Notes: generated from the sequence alone by a model not told the origin. Numbered from the stretch's first letter, positions 18,418 to 27,841 are shown. The stretch is 64,000 bases of DNA from Moritella sp. (GCF_013215705.1 NZ_JABSQR010000004.1:248001-312000); one strand, 5' to 3'. A program made the numbers and translations.

Positions 18418-18624
18418 TTAACTATTTTCAGCAGTTGGTTCTTCCTGAACACTTTCTGCCTGCTGAATAGTCTCTTCTTGCTGAGGAGCTTCAGTTTCTA
18501 ACGCCATTTTTTCACGTTCCGCTTTGGAAATGTAACGTGGCTTATTAGAATGAGGGGCTAATTTAGCATTGGCTTTTTTAGCTTTTTTCTTTAATGTCGA
18601 AACAACTTTTTTCTTTCTATTCAT
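18418..18624 (-). CDS. Small basic DUF2986-type protein
   Basis: A 68-residue protein with a very basic first half (MNRKKKVVSTLKKKAKKANA) containing the conserved-looking KPRYISKAEREKM segment and an acidic Glu/Gln-rich tail. This composition matches the uncharacterised DUF2986 family of marine gammaproteobacteria, as recalled without a search. The function is unknown; the basic head could contact nucleic acid. It starts 12 bases after the yehS-like gene and is probably in the same transcript. Confidence 0.75.
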   Translation of the reverse strand: MNRKKKVVSTLKKKAKKANAKLAPHSNKPRYISKAEREKMALETEAPQQEETIQQAESVQEEPTAENS

Positions 18625-18636
18625 TATTTAATCTTA

Positions 18637-19104
18637 CTACTTGTCTTCAGGTCGGTATTTTACTTGCATGCCTGCAAGGAAGTTACGTAATATTTGATCT
18701 TTACATTCACGGTAATGTTTGTGATCAGGTTTACGGAAAAATGCACTTAGTTCGTGTTTACCTAAACGGAATTCAGCAAGTTCTAATAATTCAAGAACGT
18801 CTTCATTCTTAAGATCTAAAGCAATTTTTAACTTACGTAAAATAATGTTGTTATTGATCGCGTGTTCAGGCTCAGGTTGTGGACCGTCTTTTTTACCGCG
18901 TTTTGCATTAATTAGACCATTCAAAAAAGTGGCCATCTGCGTATCTTTACAACTCACATATGCTGGATCATCATCTTTTTTTAACCAATCGCTTATTTCG
19001 CCACGTGTAACATCAGCGTCAGCTTGTTTAAACAAGGCTATCATTTGGTCGTCACTGAAATTAAAAGTGTAGCGAATACGGCGTAAAATATCATTATTGG
19101 TCAT
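18637..19104 (-). CDS. yehS: DUF1456 family protein YehS
   Basis: A 155-residue protein made of two related DUF1456 repeats. The first (about 1-68) begins MTNNDILRRIRYTFNFSDDQ and the second (about 85-150) NNNIILRKLKIALDLKNEDV. Each holds a helical segment ending in a cysteine-containing motif (CKDTQMATFLNGLI; CKDQILRNFLAGMQ). It closely resembles E. coli YehS. The biochemical role is not known. It is followed by the DUF2986 gene in the same direction. Confidence 0.9.
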   Translation of the reverse strand: MTNNDILRRIRYTFNFSDDQMIALFKQADADVTRGEISDWLKKDDDPAYVSCKDTQMATFLNGLINAKRGKKDGPQPEPEHAINNNIILRKLKIALDLKNEDVLELLELAEFRLGKHELSAFFRKPDHKHYRECKDQILRNFLAGMQVKYRPEDK

Positions 19105-19290
19105 TAATTAGTCCTAATAAGGCTAGCGTGATGTCGTTATGACTCACAATTTAAGTTATGGCGCACAGTATAGCAGATAACCTAGAATTGATAACAGGCA
19201 ATACGTACAATCTCAACACCCTAAGCAAGCAAGATCCCCCCCCTAAACTAAAGTCTCTGCATTTAGAAAAATTAATTCGTGATCTAGGCG

Positions 19291-20529
19291 TTAACCATCC
19301 AGCAACCAGTGCCTTATTTTATTATATACATCAGGATGATAGAGTAAGTCCATATGATTCATATCACGACCAATCCACTGATGTTGTTCAGGAAAGGTAA
19401 GGTGCAGTAAATCATCATGATGACGACCTAGGGCACTATCTACATTTACTAAACCATCACCAATTAAACCATCGCCGACTGCTGTTGATTGCTTAGCTTT
19501 AACTGCCGCAACCGTATAACAATGCACACCATTAGGTAATGCTAATGATCCACGATCGTCCACTGCATAACTAAAACGATCTTTACCCTGCCAGTCTTCA
19601 TCGATAATCGAACCATAACGTAAGTCAGTAATACCTGCGCTACGAATTTGCCCTAACTTAGCAAAAGGTAAACTATATGGATTGGAACCAAGTAAGACAT
19701 CAATCAGGTTACCACCTTTTTCAAGTGCCGAGCCATGATGCGGTGTGCCTAAAAATACCATCTTATTTACTTGTTCTAACCAAGTATGCTGCGCCTCTTT
19801 ACCATAATGAAACGCACTACGAGAGACGAGCCCCCCCATACTGTGAGCCAGAATAGACAATGACAAAGGTTGCGGTGATATCGTCACTAAATACTGTAAT
19901 AGTGCGGCTAAATCACGGCCATTTTCTGAAATATGTCGACCGGTATTATAGTGCAAGTAAATCGGTTCATAACCAAGATCACGTGCTAATTCTATACCGT
20001 GATCATGTTCGTCAACTTGCCACTGCAAATCATTCATACATAACCCGTGCACCATTAACAATATCTTGCCATCAGATGTTTCGATCAACTTACGTAATGC
20101 GACATCAGATAAAGCTTTACCGTCCCGGCGTAATTGCATGATCACAGCAAGTGGGTTTTCACGTTCCAGTAAATAGTCACCTAATACACCATTAAGCATC
20201 GAAATGGCGACTTCACGTTGAAGAGATGATTCATGCTGGCCAAATGCCGAGCCAAATTGAGATAAAGAAAGATCAATTTTATCACCAACGAATGCGGTAA
20301 CATTGCGAATATTACGGTATACAAAGCCAGTCACACCACGTGTTGTTGTCGGTTTGTCTTTATCATTAAGGCCTAAACTCAAAATGGTATAATGCAGTGC
20401 TTCAACAATATCGGTTAAACCAGTCACTGCATCTACCGCAAGCTGATTAACACCACGGATATCATTGGCACGATCGGAGTGAGAGCGTTTTATTTCTAGA
20501 TTTTTTGATTTTCTGCGGGTGTTAAACAT
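19291..20529 (-). CDS. Alpha/beta hydrolase (lipase/PGAP1-like)
   Basis: A 412-residue predicted hydrolase without an obvious signal peptide. The N-terminal 150 residues are helical and unassigned. The hydrolase core shows LLMVHGLCMNDLQW (oxyanion region), the nucleophile elbow LAHSMGGLVSRSA (G/A-H-S-x-G) and FLGTPHHGSALEKGGN, a signature of lipase-like acyl hydrolases. A likely catalytic His is in EQHQWIGRDMNHMDLLYH near the C-terminus. The substrate is unknown; an ester or lipid is likely. Its start follows a long inverted repeat (20542-20595). Confidence 0.85.
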   Translation of the reverse strand: MFNTRRKSKNLEIKRSHSDRANDIRGVNQLAVDAVTGLTDIVEALHYTILSLGLNDKDKPTTTRGVTGFVYRNIRNVTAFVGDKIDLSLSQFGSAFGQHESSLQREVAISMLNGVLGDYLLERENPLAVIMQLRRDGKALSDVALRKLIETSDGKILLMVHGLCMNDLQWQVDEHDHGIELARDLGYEPIYLHYNTGRHISENGRDLAALLQYLVTISPQPLSLSILAHSMGGLVSRSAFHYGKEAQHTWLEQVNKMVFLGTPHHGSALEKGGNLIDVLLGSNPYSLPFAKLGQIRSAGITDLRYGSIIDEDWQGKDRFSYAVDDRGSLALPNGVHCYTVAAVKAKQSTAVGDGLIGDGLVNVDSALGRHHDDLLHLTFPEQHQWIGRDMNHMDLLYHPDVYNKIRHWLLDG

Positions 20530-20541
20530 ACAGCACCTTTT

Positions 20542-20595
20542 GTATTTAGCGTTAGCAACGAGTTTAAATCATGACTCTGTTGTAACGCTAAATAC
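20542..20595. repeat. Long inverted repeat between EamA and hydrolase genes
   Basis: Arms GTATTTAGCGTTA (20542-20554) and TAACGCTAAATAC (20583-20595) are exact 13-base inverses, and the inner bases extend the pairing with a bulge. It lies between two minus-strand genes, directly before the ribosome site of the hydrolase. With no T run it is more likely an RNA-stability element or operator than a terminator. Confidence 0.65.
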
Positions 20596-20608
20596 TTGAA
20601 TGCACAAT

Positions 20609-21505
20609 CTAGGTTTTGTTTACGTTCGCTTGTCGTTGTAATAAAAAGGTTGCGGAGGCTGACAATAAAATGCCTGGGATCACTTGCATATTAATACTTT
20701 GCCCGTTCACCAGCAGTGATAACAAGGCAACGACAGCAGGATTCATATAAATATATGCCATCACCCGTGTAGGTCCTAACGCAACAGTGGTTTTCTGATA
20801 CAAATACACCGTCATTAGTGTTGCACCAATCACTAAATAGGCCATGTACAATACCGATTCACCTTGGATAAGATGCCACTCTAGCGGTAATCCTGATAAC
20901 CAAAGTGCCAGCCCCATCCAAATACAGCCACCGAGTAAGGTACTAAATACCATGACAATCAGTTCATCACCACGGTATAAACGCTTCATCGAAATGGAAT
21001 AGCAACACATAGAGACGCAACCCGCGATAAACAATAAGTCGCCATTGTTGAGTGAAAAATCCACTAGTCGAGACAAATCACCTGCAAAAATAACCCAGCA
21101 AGTACCCAGCGCACCAAGTAGATAGATCATTAGCTGCTTCGCTTTAATCTTATCTTTAAATACCAACACGCATAACATGGCGGTTATAAACGGCACCAAG
21201 GTATACAAGGTACCAGTATTTAATGTTGTGGTTATTTTCAATGCTTCAAACTGAAAAATAAAGAACATTGAATAGAATAAGCTGATCACCATCGAACGCG
21301 GTAAGGTTCGTAACACCTTATTACGCCATTTTTTGGTGAATAAAATAAACGGTAATAATAAACTCACCGCTCCAGCGAAACGCAGCAAAGTTAAAGAGAA
21401 TGGGTTTATTAGACCGGCAAGGTTTGCAGATGCTAAAAATGATCCTCCCACTAAAGTAGTCGCAAGCACCACAAGAAGGTGAAATTTGATATTAGATTGT
21501 GCCAA
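20609..21505 (-). CDS. EamA/DMT superfamily transporter
   Basis: A 298-residue inner-membrane protein with ten predicted helices, in two EamA repeats (about 8-138 and 150-290). Typical features are FSLTLLRFAGAVSLLLPF in helix 2, NTGTLYTLVPFITAMLCVLVFKD and the C-terminal PTRVMAYIYMNPAVVALLSLL. Such proteins export amino acids or other metabolites; the substrate cannot be told from sequence. The start is a TTG, forced by an in-frame stop just upstream and supported by AAGG seven bases before it. Confidence 0.88.
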   Translation of the reverse strand: MAQSNIKFHLLVVLATTLVGGSFLASANLAGLINPFSLTLLRFAGAVSLLLPFILFTKKWRNKVLRTLPRSMVISLFYSMFFIFQFEALKITTTLNTGTLYTLVPFITAMLCVLVFKDKIKAKQLMIYLLGALGTCWVIFAGDLSRLVDFSLNNGDLLFIAGCVSMCCYSISMKRLYRGDELIVMVFSTLLGGCIWMGLALWLSGLPLEWHLIQGESVLYMAYLVIGATLMTVYLYQKTTVALGPTRVMAYIYMNPAVVALLSLLVNGQSINMQVIPGILLSASATFLLQRQANVNKT

Positions 21506-21647
21506 GCCTAGGCCTTATTTGGGTATTAATGGTATTTTTCGGCAAGATTAGCACGCAAACAACATAATTTCACTCGGTACTTCAGAAGTGTAAATATTTT
21601 TTAGTTAAAATTAATTTTTGTTTGATAAAAAATAATTTAACCTACAG

Positions 21648-22499
21648 CTATGACGACGAAGCTAACCAATTTGATGTGTCCTGCCATACTGATTCAGACA
21701 TAGACCGCTTGAAAAAGCCAAAATGATCAATCGATCGCATGCCGACCTGCTTAGGATCAACCACAATCATATCTGACGGTGCATTTTTAAAATGTTGTTG
21801 CAGTGCTTTGACACAACTCGGTGGTGCAAATCGGCTGTCATCCGCCATGGCATAAAAGCGCATATTACCAGTATATCGGTGATAACCATCGTGTAATTCG
21901 TTGCCTTGCTCATCAGTATAGAAGGGTTTACGCCCAAAACGACTCCAATCCCTGATTACTTGCTTCGGTAAGTATTCTGCACCCAACACCCACTTTGGTA
22001 ACCCTTTATTAACACTATAAAACAAAGGTAAAACACAATAAAAGAATAGCACTGATAATGGCTGGTCTTTACGCGCCCAATTTTTCCAATGAATTTGCTG
22101 TGCGGCAATATTTAGAAACGATTCATAACGATTATTATTTGGAGTAATACCAAGTAACTGGCCACCGATAGAATGACCAACACCTGACATTTTCATTTCA
22201 GGATAATGGCTTTGTGTCCAAGTTAATACAGCGTCCATATCAAGCTGCCCCCAATGTATCATACTGGCCGGTTTCGCGTTCACACTCGCTTGTTTACTAT
22301 CGCCAATACCACGATAGTCATAGGTGATTATCGTGAAGCCTTGGGCACATAAAAACTCAGCATAAGGTTGATAATACTTACGTAATACCCCTGTCGCCCC
22401 ATTTATAATAACAACACGGCCATTACTCTTATCCGGTTTGAACTGACTCGCGACAAGCTGGTAGCCATCAAGCGTACTAATTTCAATTGTGTTTATCAT
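21648..22499 (-). CDS. Predicted alpha/beta hydrolase (COG4757-like)
   Basis: A 283-residue cytoplasmic hydrolase. The nucleophile elbow is GVGHSIGGQLLG; IINGATGVLRKYY holds the oxyanion region, and ITYDYRGIGDSKQ is a conserved strand-loop. The likely catalytic His is in RSIDHFGFFKR near the C-terminus. It resembles uncharacterised proteins of the COG4757 group. An in-frame TTG seven codons upstream exists, but the ATG at 22499 has GGA at proper distance and is preferred. The substrate is unknown. Confidence 0.82.
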   Translation of the reverse strand: MINTIEISTLDGYQLVASQFKPDKSNGRVVIINGATGVLRKYYQPYAEFLCAQGFTIITYDYRGIGDSKQASVNAKPASMIHWGQLDMDAVLTWTQSHYPEMKMSGVGHSIGGQLLGITPNNNRYESFLNIAAQQIHWKNWARKDQPLSVLFFYCVLPLFYSVNKGLPKWVLGAEYLPKQVIRDWSRFGRKPFYTDEQGNELHDGYHRYTGNMRFYAMADDSRFAPPSCVKALQQHFKNAPSDMIVVDPKQVGMRSIDHFGFFKRSMSESVWQDTSNWLASSS

Positions 22500-22722
22500 A
22501 TTCTTAATCCATGAAATCAATAAATTAACTAGTCAGTTATTTAACCATAGCCTCTCATCCTTTACATTCGCCCTAATGACAAACACGTGTTACCCACCAT
22601 TGCGTTAGATTAATGCAAACGGACTATTACGTCCGCGATTAAATAAGTTACTATTTCAATCTGGTTTCACGTATCTCGGCAGTGTACAATGCGCGGCTTG
22701 TGTGATTTTATTGGAATAAATT

Positions 22723-24075
22723 ATGTTTGTCGGTTTTGACTACGGTACTTCTAACTGTGCCGTTGGGTATGTTAACAATGCTAACCCGGAACTTGTGTCT
22801 CTTGGCCAGAACAGTTCTTATCTAGCATCAACATTATATGCTTCGCACCGTAATATGATCCCTAACTGGGTCGCGCGCCACTTGCCTGACTCAGTAGCAA
22901 AACCAAATTATCTGCAATTACGTCGAGGTCCAATTCAAGCAGGCCGAAACTTAATTAATGATGGTTATGAAGACCAACTTTTCTTTGGCCAAGAAGCCCT
23001 TGATACATACCTAGAAGATCCCGAAGACGGTTACTATATCAAGTCACCAAAATCATTCTTAGGGGCCACCAGCTTAAGTCCGATGCAACTAGCTCTGATG
23101 GAAGATGTAGTGACGGCGATGGTCTGCAATATCAAAAATAAAGCAGAAGCACAATTAGATAAACAAATAACCCAAGTTGTGATGGGTAAACCGGTGAACT
23201 TCCAAGGCCTGAAAGGCGAAGAAAGTAACCAACAAGCGTTATCACTATTAACCACAGCGGCACAACGCGCTGGCTTTAAAGATATTGAATTTCTGTATGA
23301 ACCACTTGCGGCAGGTTTTGATTATGAACAAAGCCTCACCACAGAGAAAACCGTACTTGTGGTCGATATTGGTGGTGGTACAACGGATTGTTCATTACTC
23401 AAGATGGGACCTGACAATTACGGTCTTAGCGATCGTTTTCAGCATGTGTTAGGTTACTCTGGTGAACGTATTGGTGGTAATGATTTTGATATTCATTTTG
23501 CACAAAAGTCATTAATGCCGCTCTTCGGCCTAGGTTCACATTTAACCAGTGGCCTACCGATGCCAGTAAAACCGTTCTGGGATGCGGTAGCGATTAATGA
23601 CATCGGCTGTCAGACTGATTTTTATAGCCAGCGCAGTCGTATTGGTTTAAAAGATTTATACAAAAACGCGGAACAAAAACAGTTAATTTCTCGTTTACTC
23701 AATGTGCAGCAACAAAAGCAAACATATCAGGTGGTCAACCTTGCTGAGCAGATGAAAAAGCAATTGTCACAAGATACCAGTACAATCGCCGATTTAGGCT
23801 TTGTCGAAAATGGTTTAACCTTGCCGTTATCCCGTCAAGCGCTAGAAGCAGCCAATGCGCCACAGTTAACCAAAATCAAAGCATTAATGGATGAAACGAT
23901 CTCACAAGCTCAAACAACACCAGATGTTATCTTTGTGACAGGTGGGACGGCGAAGTCGCCAATCATCTTCCAATATATTCAACAACACTATCCTCACTGT
24001 GAAATCATTATTGGTGATCACTTTGGTAGTGTAACTAAAGGTTTAACCCGCTGGGCAGAGAAGCTTTTTTCTTAA
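22723..24075 (+). CDS. yegD: Hsp70-family protein YegD
   Basis: A 450-residue actin/Hsp70-fold ATPase matching E. coli YegD throughout. Phosphate-binding motifs are MFVGFDYGTSNCAVG at the N-terminus and VVDIGGGTTDCSL near residue 215; FVTGGTAKSPII near residue 408 is the adenosine motif. It lacks the Hsp70 substrate-binding domain and linker, as the YegD group does. It is thought to be an atypical chaperone-like ATPase; no substrate is established. It is convergent with the TraF-like gene, and a shared terminator separates the two. Confidence 0.95.
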   Translation: MFVGFDYGTSNCAVGYVNNANPELVSLGQNSSYLASTLYASHRNMIPNWVARHLPDSVAKPNYLQLRRGPIQAGRNLINDGYEDQLFFGQEALDTYLEDPEDGYYIKSPKSFLGATSLSPMQLALMEDVVTAMVCNIKNKAEAQLDKQITQVVMGKPVNFQGLKGEESNQQALSLLTTAAQRAGFKDIEFLYEPLAAGFDYEQSLTTEKTVLVVDIGGGTTDCSLLKMGPDNYGLSDRFQHVLGYSGERIGGNDFDIHFAQKSLMPLFGLGSHLTSGLPMPVKPFWDAVAINDIGCQTDFYSQRSRIGLKDLYKNAEQKQLISRLLNVQQQKQTYQVVNLAEQMKKQLSQDTSTIADLGFVENGLTLPLSRQALEAANAPQLTKIKALMDETISQAQTTPDVIFVTGGTAKSPIIFQYIQQHYPHCEIIIGDHFGSVTKGLTRWAEKLFS

Positions 24076-24090
24076 TCAATGGTACTTAAT

Positions 24091-24130
24091 TAACGACGGT
24101 TTATTAACGACGGTTTATTAACGAAAGTTA
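24091..24130. repeat. 14-base direct repeats after yegD
   Basis: TAACGACGGTTTAT occurs twice in tandem (24091-24104, 24105-24118) with a partial third copy. This is probably replication slippage in non-coding DNA. Confidence 0.8.
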
Positions 24131-24156
24131 ATTCGAAATGATAAATAATAGATAAC

Positions 24157-24185
24157 AAAAAGGGCTGTATAAGTCAGCCCTTTTA
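24157..24185. terminator. Bidirectional terminator between yegD and TraF-like gene
   Basis: AAAAAGGGCTG and CAGCCCTTTT form a ten-pair stem with a seven-base loop, located between the two convergent stop codons. Confidence 0.88.
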
Positions 24186-24205
24186 AGTATCTACATTAAT
24201 GAGTT

Positions 24206-25348
24206 TTAGAAAGTGAAGCTTAAACTCGCTGATGCGCCAACTTGATTATCACTACCGTAAGAACCCGCAACATCCAAGTTTAACGTGCCAAATGGGCTAA
24301 TACCAATACCGGCAGTTAACGAGTCTTCCATAGTATCTTGAAGATCATGCTCAAAGCCTGCACGTAATTGCGCCCAATGCCATGCGTTCACTTCAACACC
24401 AACACGTACAAACTGGGTATTATCTTCTAATTCCACATAACGAGTTTGTTCTGTTAAATCAACATCTACACCAAAAGTGAAATATTCCTCCGCGTAAGCG
24501 AGACCTAACGTCGCTTGTGGATTCATTTCATAAGTGTAAAGACCAGGCGTTGTTGACTTGATTTCTTGCGCTAATACGTCTTTTACCGCTAATGCCACGC
24601 GGTAATTGTTCTTAATCCATACCGCACCTAAATCGACGTTAAATGCAGTCACTTCAGTATCAGCGTTTTCTAATTCAAGATCAAAATCATCAACATTAGA
24701 TATATCTGAATAGGTTTGTAGTATTTGATATTTAGGTGTTACACCAAATGAAAATGATTCACCATATATTGTATATTTCTTAGCTAAAGCAACGCCAAAC
24801 TCAGTATAAGCAAAACCTGTAACTATAACGTTTGTATTCCTATATCGTGCTTCTACATCAATGTAGTTGTCACCGGTGTTTTCGGCAACACCCACATTAG
24901 CAATAGCCTCAACATAACCACGCCCATATATACTCACTGAAACATTATTACTTGGAATTGCAACAGCGAAAGCAACACCAGCAGTTATACTAACTGGCTT
25001 GTTACCTTCAAGATCATCTAAGTATTGATTCATTTTATTTAAGTCAGATTGTGATGAACCCATATTCAAATTTTCTGCATCATCTTGTAAATCAGTGATC
25101 GTTTCTAAGGAACTATCCGCATCCTTGGCATTAACCCCAAGAGCAGGTAATAAAATACCGATATCATCTGACTTATGGAATACGGCAAGTAATGCAGGAT
25201 TATAAAGAGGGGCGACTAAATAATCTGCGGTTGCAACACCGATATTACCCATTGCATTTGAGCGACCATCAGGCGCATAACTTGCGGCTGTTGAAGCTAA
25301 AGAGGTGAATGCCAGTGCGAGGCCAAGTGAAAATCCATTTTTTGACAT
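24206..25348 (-). CDS. TraF-like outer-membrane beta-barrel protein
   Basis: A 380-residue exported protein (signal NGFSLGLALAFTSLASTAAS). After the signal comes YAPDGRSNAMGNIGVATADY, then LVAPLYNPALLA, the hallmark of the chromosomal TraF_2 family and related to FadL/PorV-like barrels. Repeating amphipathic strands fill the rest and the chain ends in a terminal Phe (GASASLSFTF). Despite the name it is not linked to any conjugation genes here. The role is unknown; hydrophobic solute transport or surface protein assembly are possible. It lies 135 bases downstream of the aminotransferase gene, in the same direction. Confidence 0.8.
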   Translation of the reverse strand: MSKNGFSLGLALAFTSLASTAASYAPDGRSNAMGNIGVATADYLVAPLYNPALLAVFHKSDDIGILLPALGVNAKDADSSLETITDLQDDAENLNMGSSQSDLNKMNQYLDDLEGNKPVSITAGVAFAVAIPSNNVSVSIYGRGYVEAIANVGVAENTGDNYIDVEARYRNTNVIVTGFAYTEFGVALAKKYTIYGESFSFGVTPKYQILQTYSDISNVDDFDLELENADTEVTAFNVDLGAVWIKNNYRVALAVKDVLAQEIKSTTPGLYTYEMNPQATLGLAYAEEYFTFGVDVDLTEQTRYVELEDNTQFVRVGVEVNAWHWAQLRAGFEHDLQDTMEDSLTAGIGISPFGTLNLDVAGSYGSDNQVGASASLSFTF

Positions 25349-25483
25349 AGTATCAACCGTAGTCCTTATAATTTTAAATAACTCGATTGTAGTCTGATAA
25401 TGAATGCGGTGACACCAGCATTAATGCTTTAGTTCAAATTCTGATGAAAAGATCATAAAATAATTAATACTGTAGTACTAGGA

Positions 25484-26638
25484 TCACCCTTTAATACTTT
25501 TTAGTACTTGTGCTAATCGATTAACTGCCAACAATAGATCGGCATGACAGGCATTAGTAAAATTCAACCTAAATGCAGCAGCCTTCCCGACTTCTGATTG
25601 ATAGAATACCGAGCTAGGGACCACAGCAACACCCACATCGAGCATAGCTTTGGCAAGGTTATCAACATTACATTCCGGCAGACGTAGCCAAATAAACATA
25701 CCGCCTTCTACTGGTTCAAACTGACAATTATCTGGTAATTTTTCGGTTAATAAATCAGCTAAATATTGATAACGTTGACGATATAACTGTCGAAGTCCAT
25801 CTAAATGTTTTGGAAAGTCTTCATGTTGTAATAGATCCAGCAACACAGCTTGCATTGGTTGACTTGAATGTAAATCAGCACCTTGTTTTACACGTTCGAG
25901 TGCAGAGATCCAATTCTTAGGACCGCTCACTAAACCTAAACGGATCCCTGGCGTAGCTATCTTAGAATATGAACGCAGTACAATCGCCTGTTCTGGGCAG
26001 AAGCTAGATACCAAAGGTAATTCAGTACCCGCAAAACGTAATTCACGGTAAGGGGCATCTTCAATCAGTGCCACGTTATATTGCTGACACAATTGCGCGA
26101 CTTTTTTACGTACTTCAAGCGACCAACATACCCCGGTTGGATTATGGAAATCAGGTACGGCATAAAACATTTTTATTGTCTTATTGGCAAAGCATTGCTC
26201 TAATTCTTGTAAATCAGGGCCGTCTTCGCGCTGCTGAATACTTTCAATGCTAGCTTGTGCTAATCCAAATACCTGTAAAGCGCCTAGGTAGCTAGGTGCT
26301 TCCATCACCACTTTGTCACCCGCGTCTAAAAATGCACGGGCAATCAAATCAAGTCCTTGCTGCGACCCAGTACAAACCAGCGCATCTTGCTGCTCTGATA
26401 ATTGGTAACACTCACGAAAATAAGCTAATAAAGGCCCATATCCTGCGGTACTACCGTATTGGAACAGTTCTGATCGCGTAGTCAATTGCTGAATGCTCTG
26501 TTCCATTAGCGCTAATGGGAAATGCTCACCATCAGGTAACCCCCCCGCTAATGAGATGACATCTGCAGAGTTAGCGACACTCAAAATTTCTCTTATGTAA
26601 GACGGTTTAATGGCTTGTAATGATTTCGCTAACTGCAT
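25484..26638 (-). CDS. PLP-dependent aminotransferase, class I/II (2-aminoadipate transaminase-like)
   Basis: A 384-residue fold-type I enzyme. ISLAGGLPDGEHFP opens the domain; TGSQQGLDLIARAFLDAGD is the cofactor phosphate region; YAVPDFHNPTGVCW carries the conserved Asn-Pro-Thr-Gly; VLRSYSKIATPGIRLG holds the Schiff-base lysine. VEGGMFIWLRLP is a conserved C-terminal segment. It resembles LysN/ARO8-type aminotransferases and the catalytic half of MocR regulators, but has no DNA-binding domain. An amino-acid/2-oxoacid transamination is expected. It is divergent from an AraC regulator that may control it. Confidence 0.88.
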   Translation of the reverse strand: MQLAKSLQAIKPSYIREILSVANSADVISLAGGLPDGEHFPLALMEQSIQQLTTRSELFQYGSTAGYGPLLAYFRECYQLSEQQDALVCTGSQQGLDLIARAFLDAGDKVVMEAPSYLGALQVFGLAQASIESIQQREDGPDLQELEQCFANKTIKMFYAVPDFHNPTGVCWSLEVRKKVAQLCQQYNVALIEDAPYRELRFAGTELPLVSSFCPEQAIVLRSYSKIATPGIRLGLVSGPKNWISALERVKQGADLHSSQPMQAVLLDLLQHEDFPKHLDGLRQLYRQRYQYLADLLTEKLPDNCQFEPVEGGMFIWLRLPECNVDNLAKAMLDVGVAVVPSSVFYQSEVGKAAAFRLNFTNACHADLLLAVNRLAQVLKSIKG

Positions 26639-26758
26639 AGTGTATCTCTCTGGTGGTTAATAACGATGTGACTCACATTCATACTACGGATATAAATTTG
26701 ACATGGCACGTCCATTTATGCGCTTATAGATGTCCATTTATGCTTTTATAAGATCACT

Positions 26759-27646
26759 ATGTCGACAAGCCCGTCTTTAAATCATCAAACATCACGAATA
26801 AATGATGTACTCTATTTTATCCATAGTGATATTAGTGCTGAACTGCCAGCTAGAAAGTTGGCTGAGATCGCCGCCTATTCTGAACAACATTTTCACCGCG
26901 TGTTCAAAAGTGTTGTCGGCGAATCCGTCCACCAATACATTCGCCGTAGCCGTTTAGAGTTTGCCGCTAACCAACTCATGTTTGATACCCGTAGTTCGGT
27001 CGTCACTGTCGCCACAAAATCAGGTTTTGCCTCGGTATCCTCTTTTAGCCGTGCATTTAAAGCCACCTTTGCCATGTCACCGGGAGAATGGCGCAGTAAA
27101 GACTTAGCCACCAGCACCCCGCCTTATTTACGCGATCCAGAGATTGCAGCTGCTTACTCACGAATTCAAAGCCGCATATTGCCCCGAGTCCAAATTATTG
27201 AATTACCCGAGAGGCATGTGGCTTATGTCCGCCATCAAGGTTATGGCCGATCCATTCGTCTCGCTTGGCAAACTCTAGTGGCGTGGGCCAATGTGGAAGG
27301 CAGAAGTTATCAACAACAGTTTGGCTTGCATCACTCTAACCCCGCTTTTGTCGGCTTAGAACAATGTCGCTACGTGGCATGTCTAGCAATAGATAAACCT
27401 TTGCTGCGCCGTGGCATGGTGAATAGCATGGTGATCCCTGGTGGCTTACACGCAGTATTTAAATTAACGGGAAAATATGGAGAGTTACTGCCTTATCTAA
27501 GTAAGATAATTGAGCAATGGCTACCATCATCCGGATTTAAAATGCAATCAACACCTGCTTATGTCCATTACCAGAAAAATCACTTTTTAGACGATGATGA
27601 ACAGTTTGAATTGCAATTTTGCTTACCTATTTCAACCTTCTTTTAG
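26759..27646 (+). CDS. AraC-family regulator with C-terminal GyrI-like domain
   Basis: A 295-residue regulator with the AraC double helix-turn-helix at its N-terminus (about 13-115: AEIAAYSEQHFHRVFKSVVG, then SGFASVSSFSRAFKATFAMSPGEWR). The C-terminal half (about 140-295) is a GyrI-like effector domain (RVQIIELPERHVAYVRHQGY). This layout matches Rob/SoxS-like regulators of drug or metabolite stress that sense ligands via GyrI folds. Only 120 bases separate it from the divergent aminotransferase, so control of that gene and of itself is likely. Ligand unknown. Confidence 0.88.
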   Translation: MSTSPSLNHQTSRINDVLYFIHSDISAELPARKLAEIAAYSEQHFHRVFKSVVGESVHQYIRRSRLEFAANQLMFDTRSSVVTVATKSGFASVSSFSRAFKATFAMSPGEWRSKDLATSTPPYLRDPEIAAAYSRIQSRILPRVQIIELPERHVAYVRHQGYGRSIRLAWQTLVAWANVEGRSYQQQFGLHHSNPAFVGLEQCRYVACLAIDKPLLRRGMVNSMVIPGGLHAVFKLTGKYGELLPYLSKIIEQWLPSSGFKMQSTPAYVHYQKNHFLDDDEQFELQFCLPISTFF

Positions 27647-27690
27647 AACTATTATGTTCAAAACAGGAACTGGAATAAAACGCCAGATAG

Positions 27691-27728
27691 AAAAAAGCCG
27701 GAACTTAAATGAATAAGTTCCGGCTTCT
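27691..27728. terminator. Terminator of tRNA-Ser copy 1 (also ends the AraC gene)
   Basis: AAGCCGGAACTTA and TAAGTTCCGGCTT form a 13-pair stem. On the minus strand it is followed by six Ts and terminates the tRNA. It is duplicated after tRNA copy 2. Confidence 0.92.
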
Positions 27729-27737
27729 CTAATTAGA

Positions 27738-27828
27738 TGGCGGAGGAGGAGAGATTTGAACTCTCGAGGAGCTATTAACCCCTGCTGGTTTTCAAGACCA
27801 GTGCATTCGGCCACTCTGCCACCCCTCC
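27738..27828 (-). tRNA. tRNA-Ser (anticodon UGA), copy 1
   Basis: A 91-base class II tRNA. Acceptor strands GGAGGGG and CTCCTCC pair (one G-U), followed by G and an encoded CCA. The anticodon stem CTGGT/ACCAG encloses the loop CTTGAAA, giving UGA, which reads UCA and other UCN serine codons. A long variable arm (CAGGGGTTAATAGCTCCTC) and a T arm GAGAGTTCAAATCTCTC are present. It is identical to copy 2. Confidence 0.97.
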
Positions 27829-27841
27829 GCAGCAGGTTCGA

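Noticed and set aside
19158-19400. An 80-codon plus-strand frame after yehS
   Set aside because: The first 45 residues look protein-like, but it has no ribosome site and its second half is antisense to the hydrolase C-terminus. Not supported enough to annotate.
24206-25348. Evidence of a plasmid or conjugative element from a TraF-like gene
   Set aside because: The gene belongs to the chromosomal TraF_2 barrel family; no relaxase, mating-pair or origin sequences are present.
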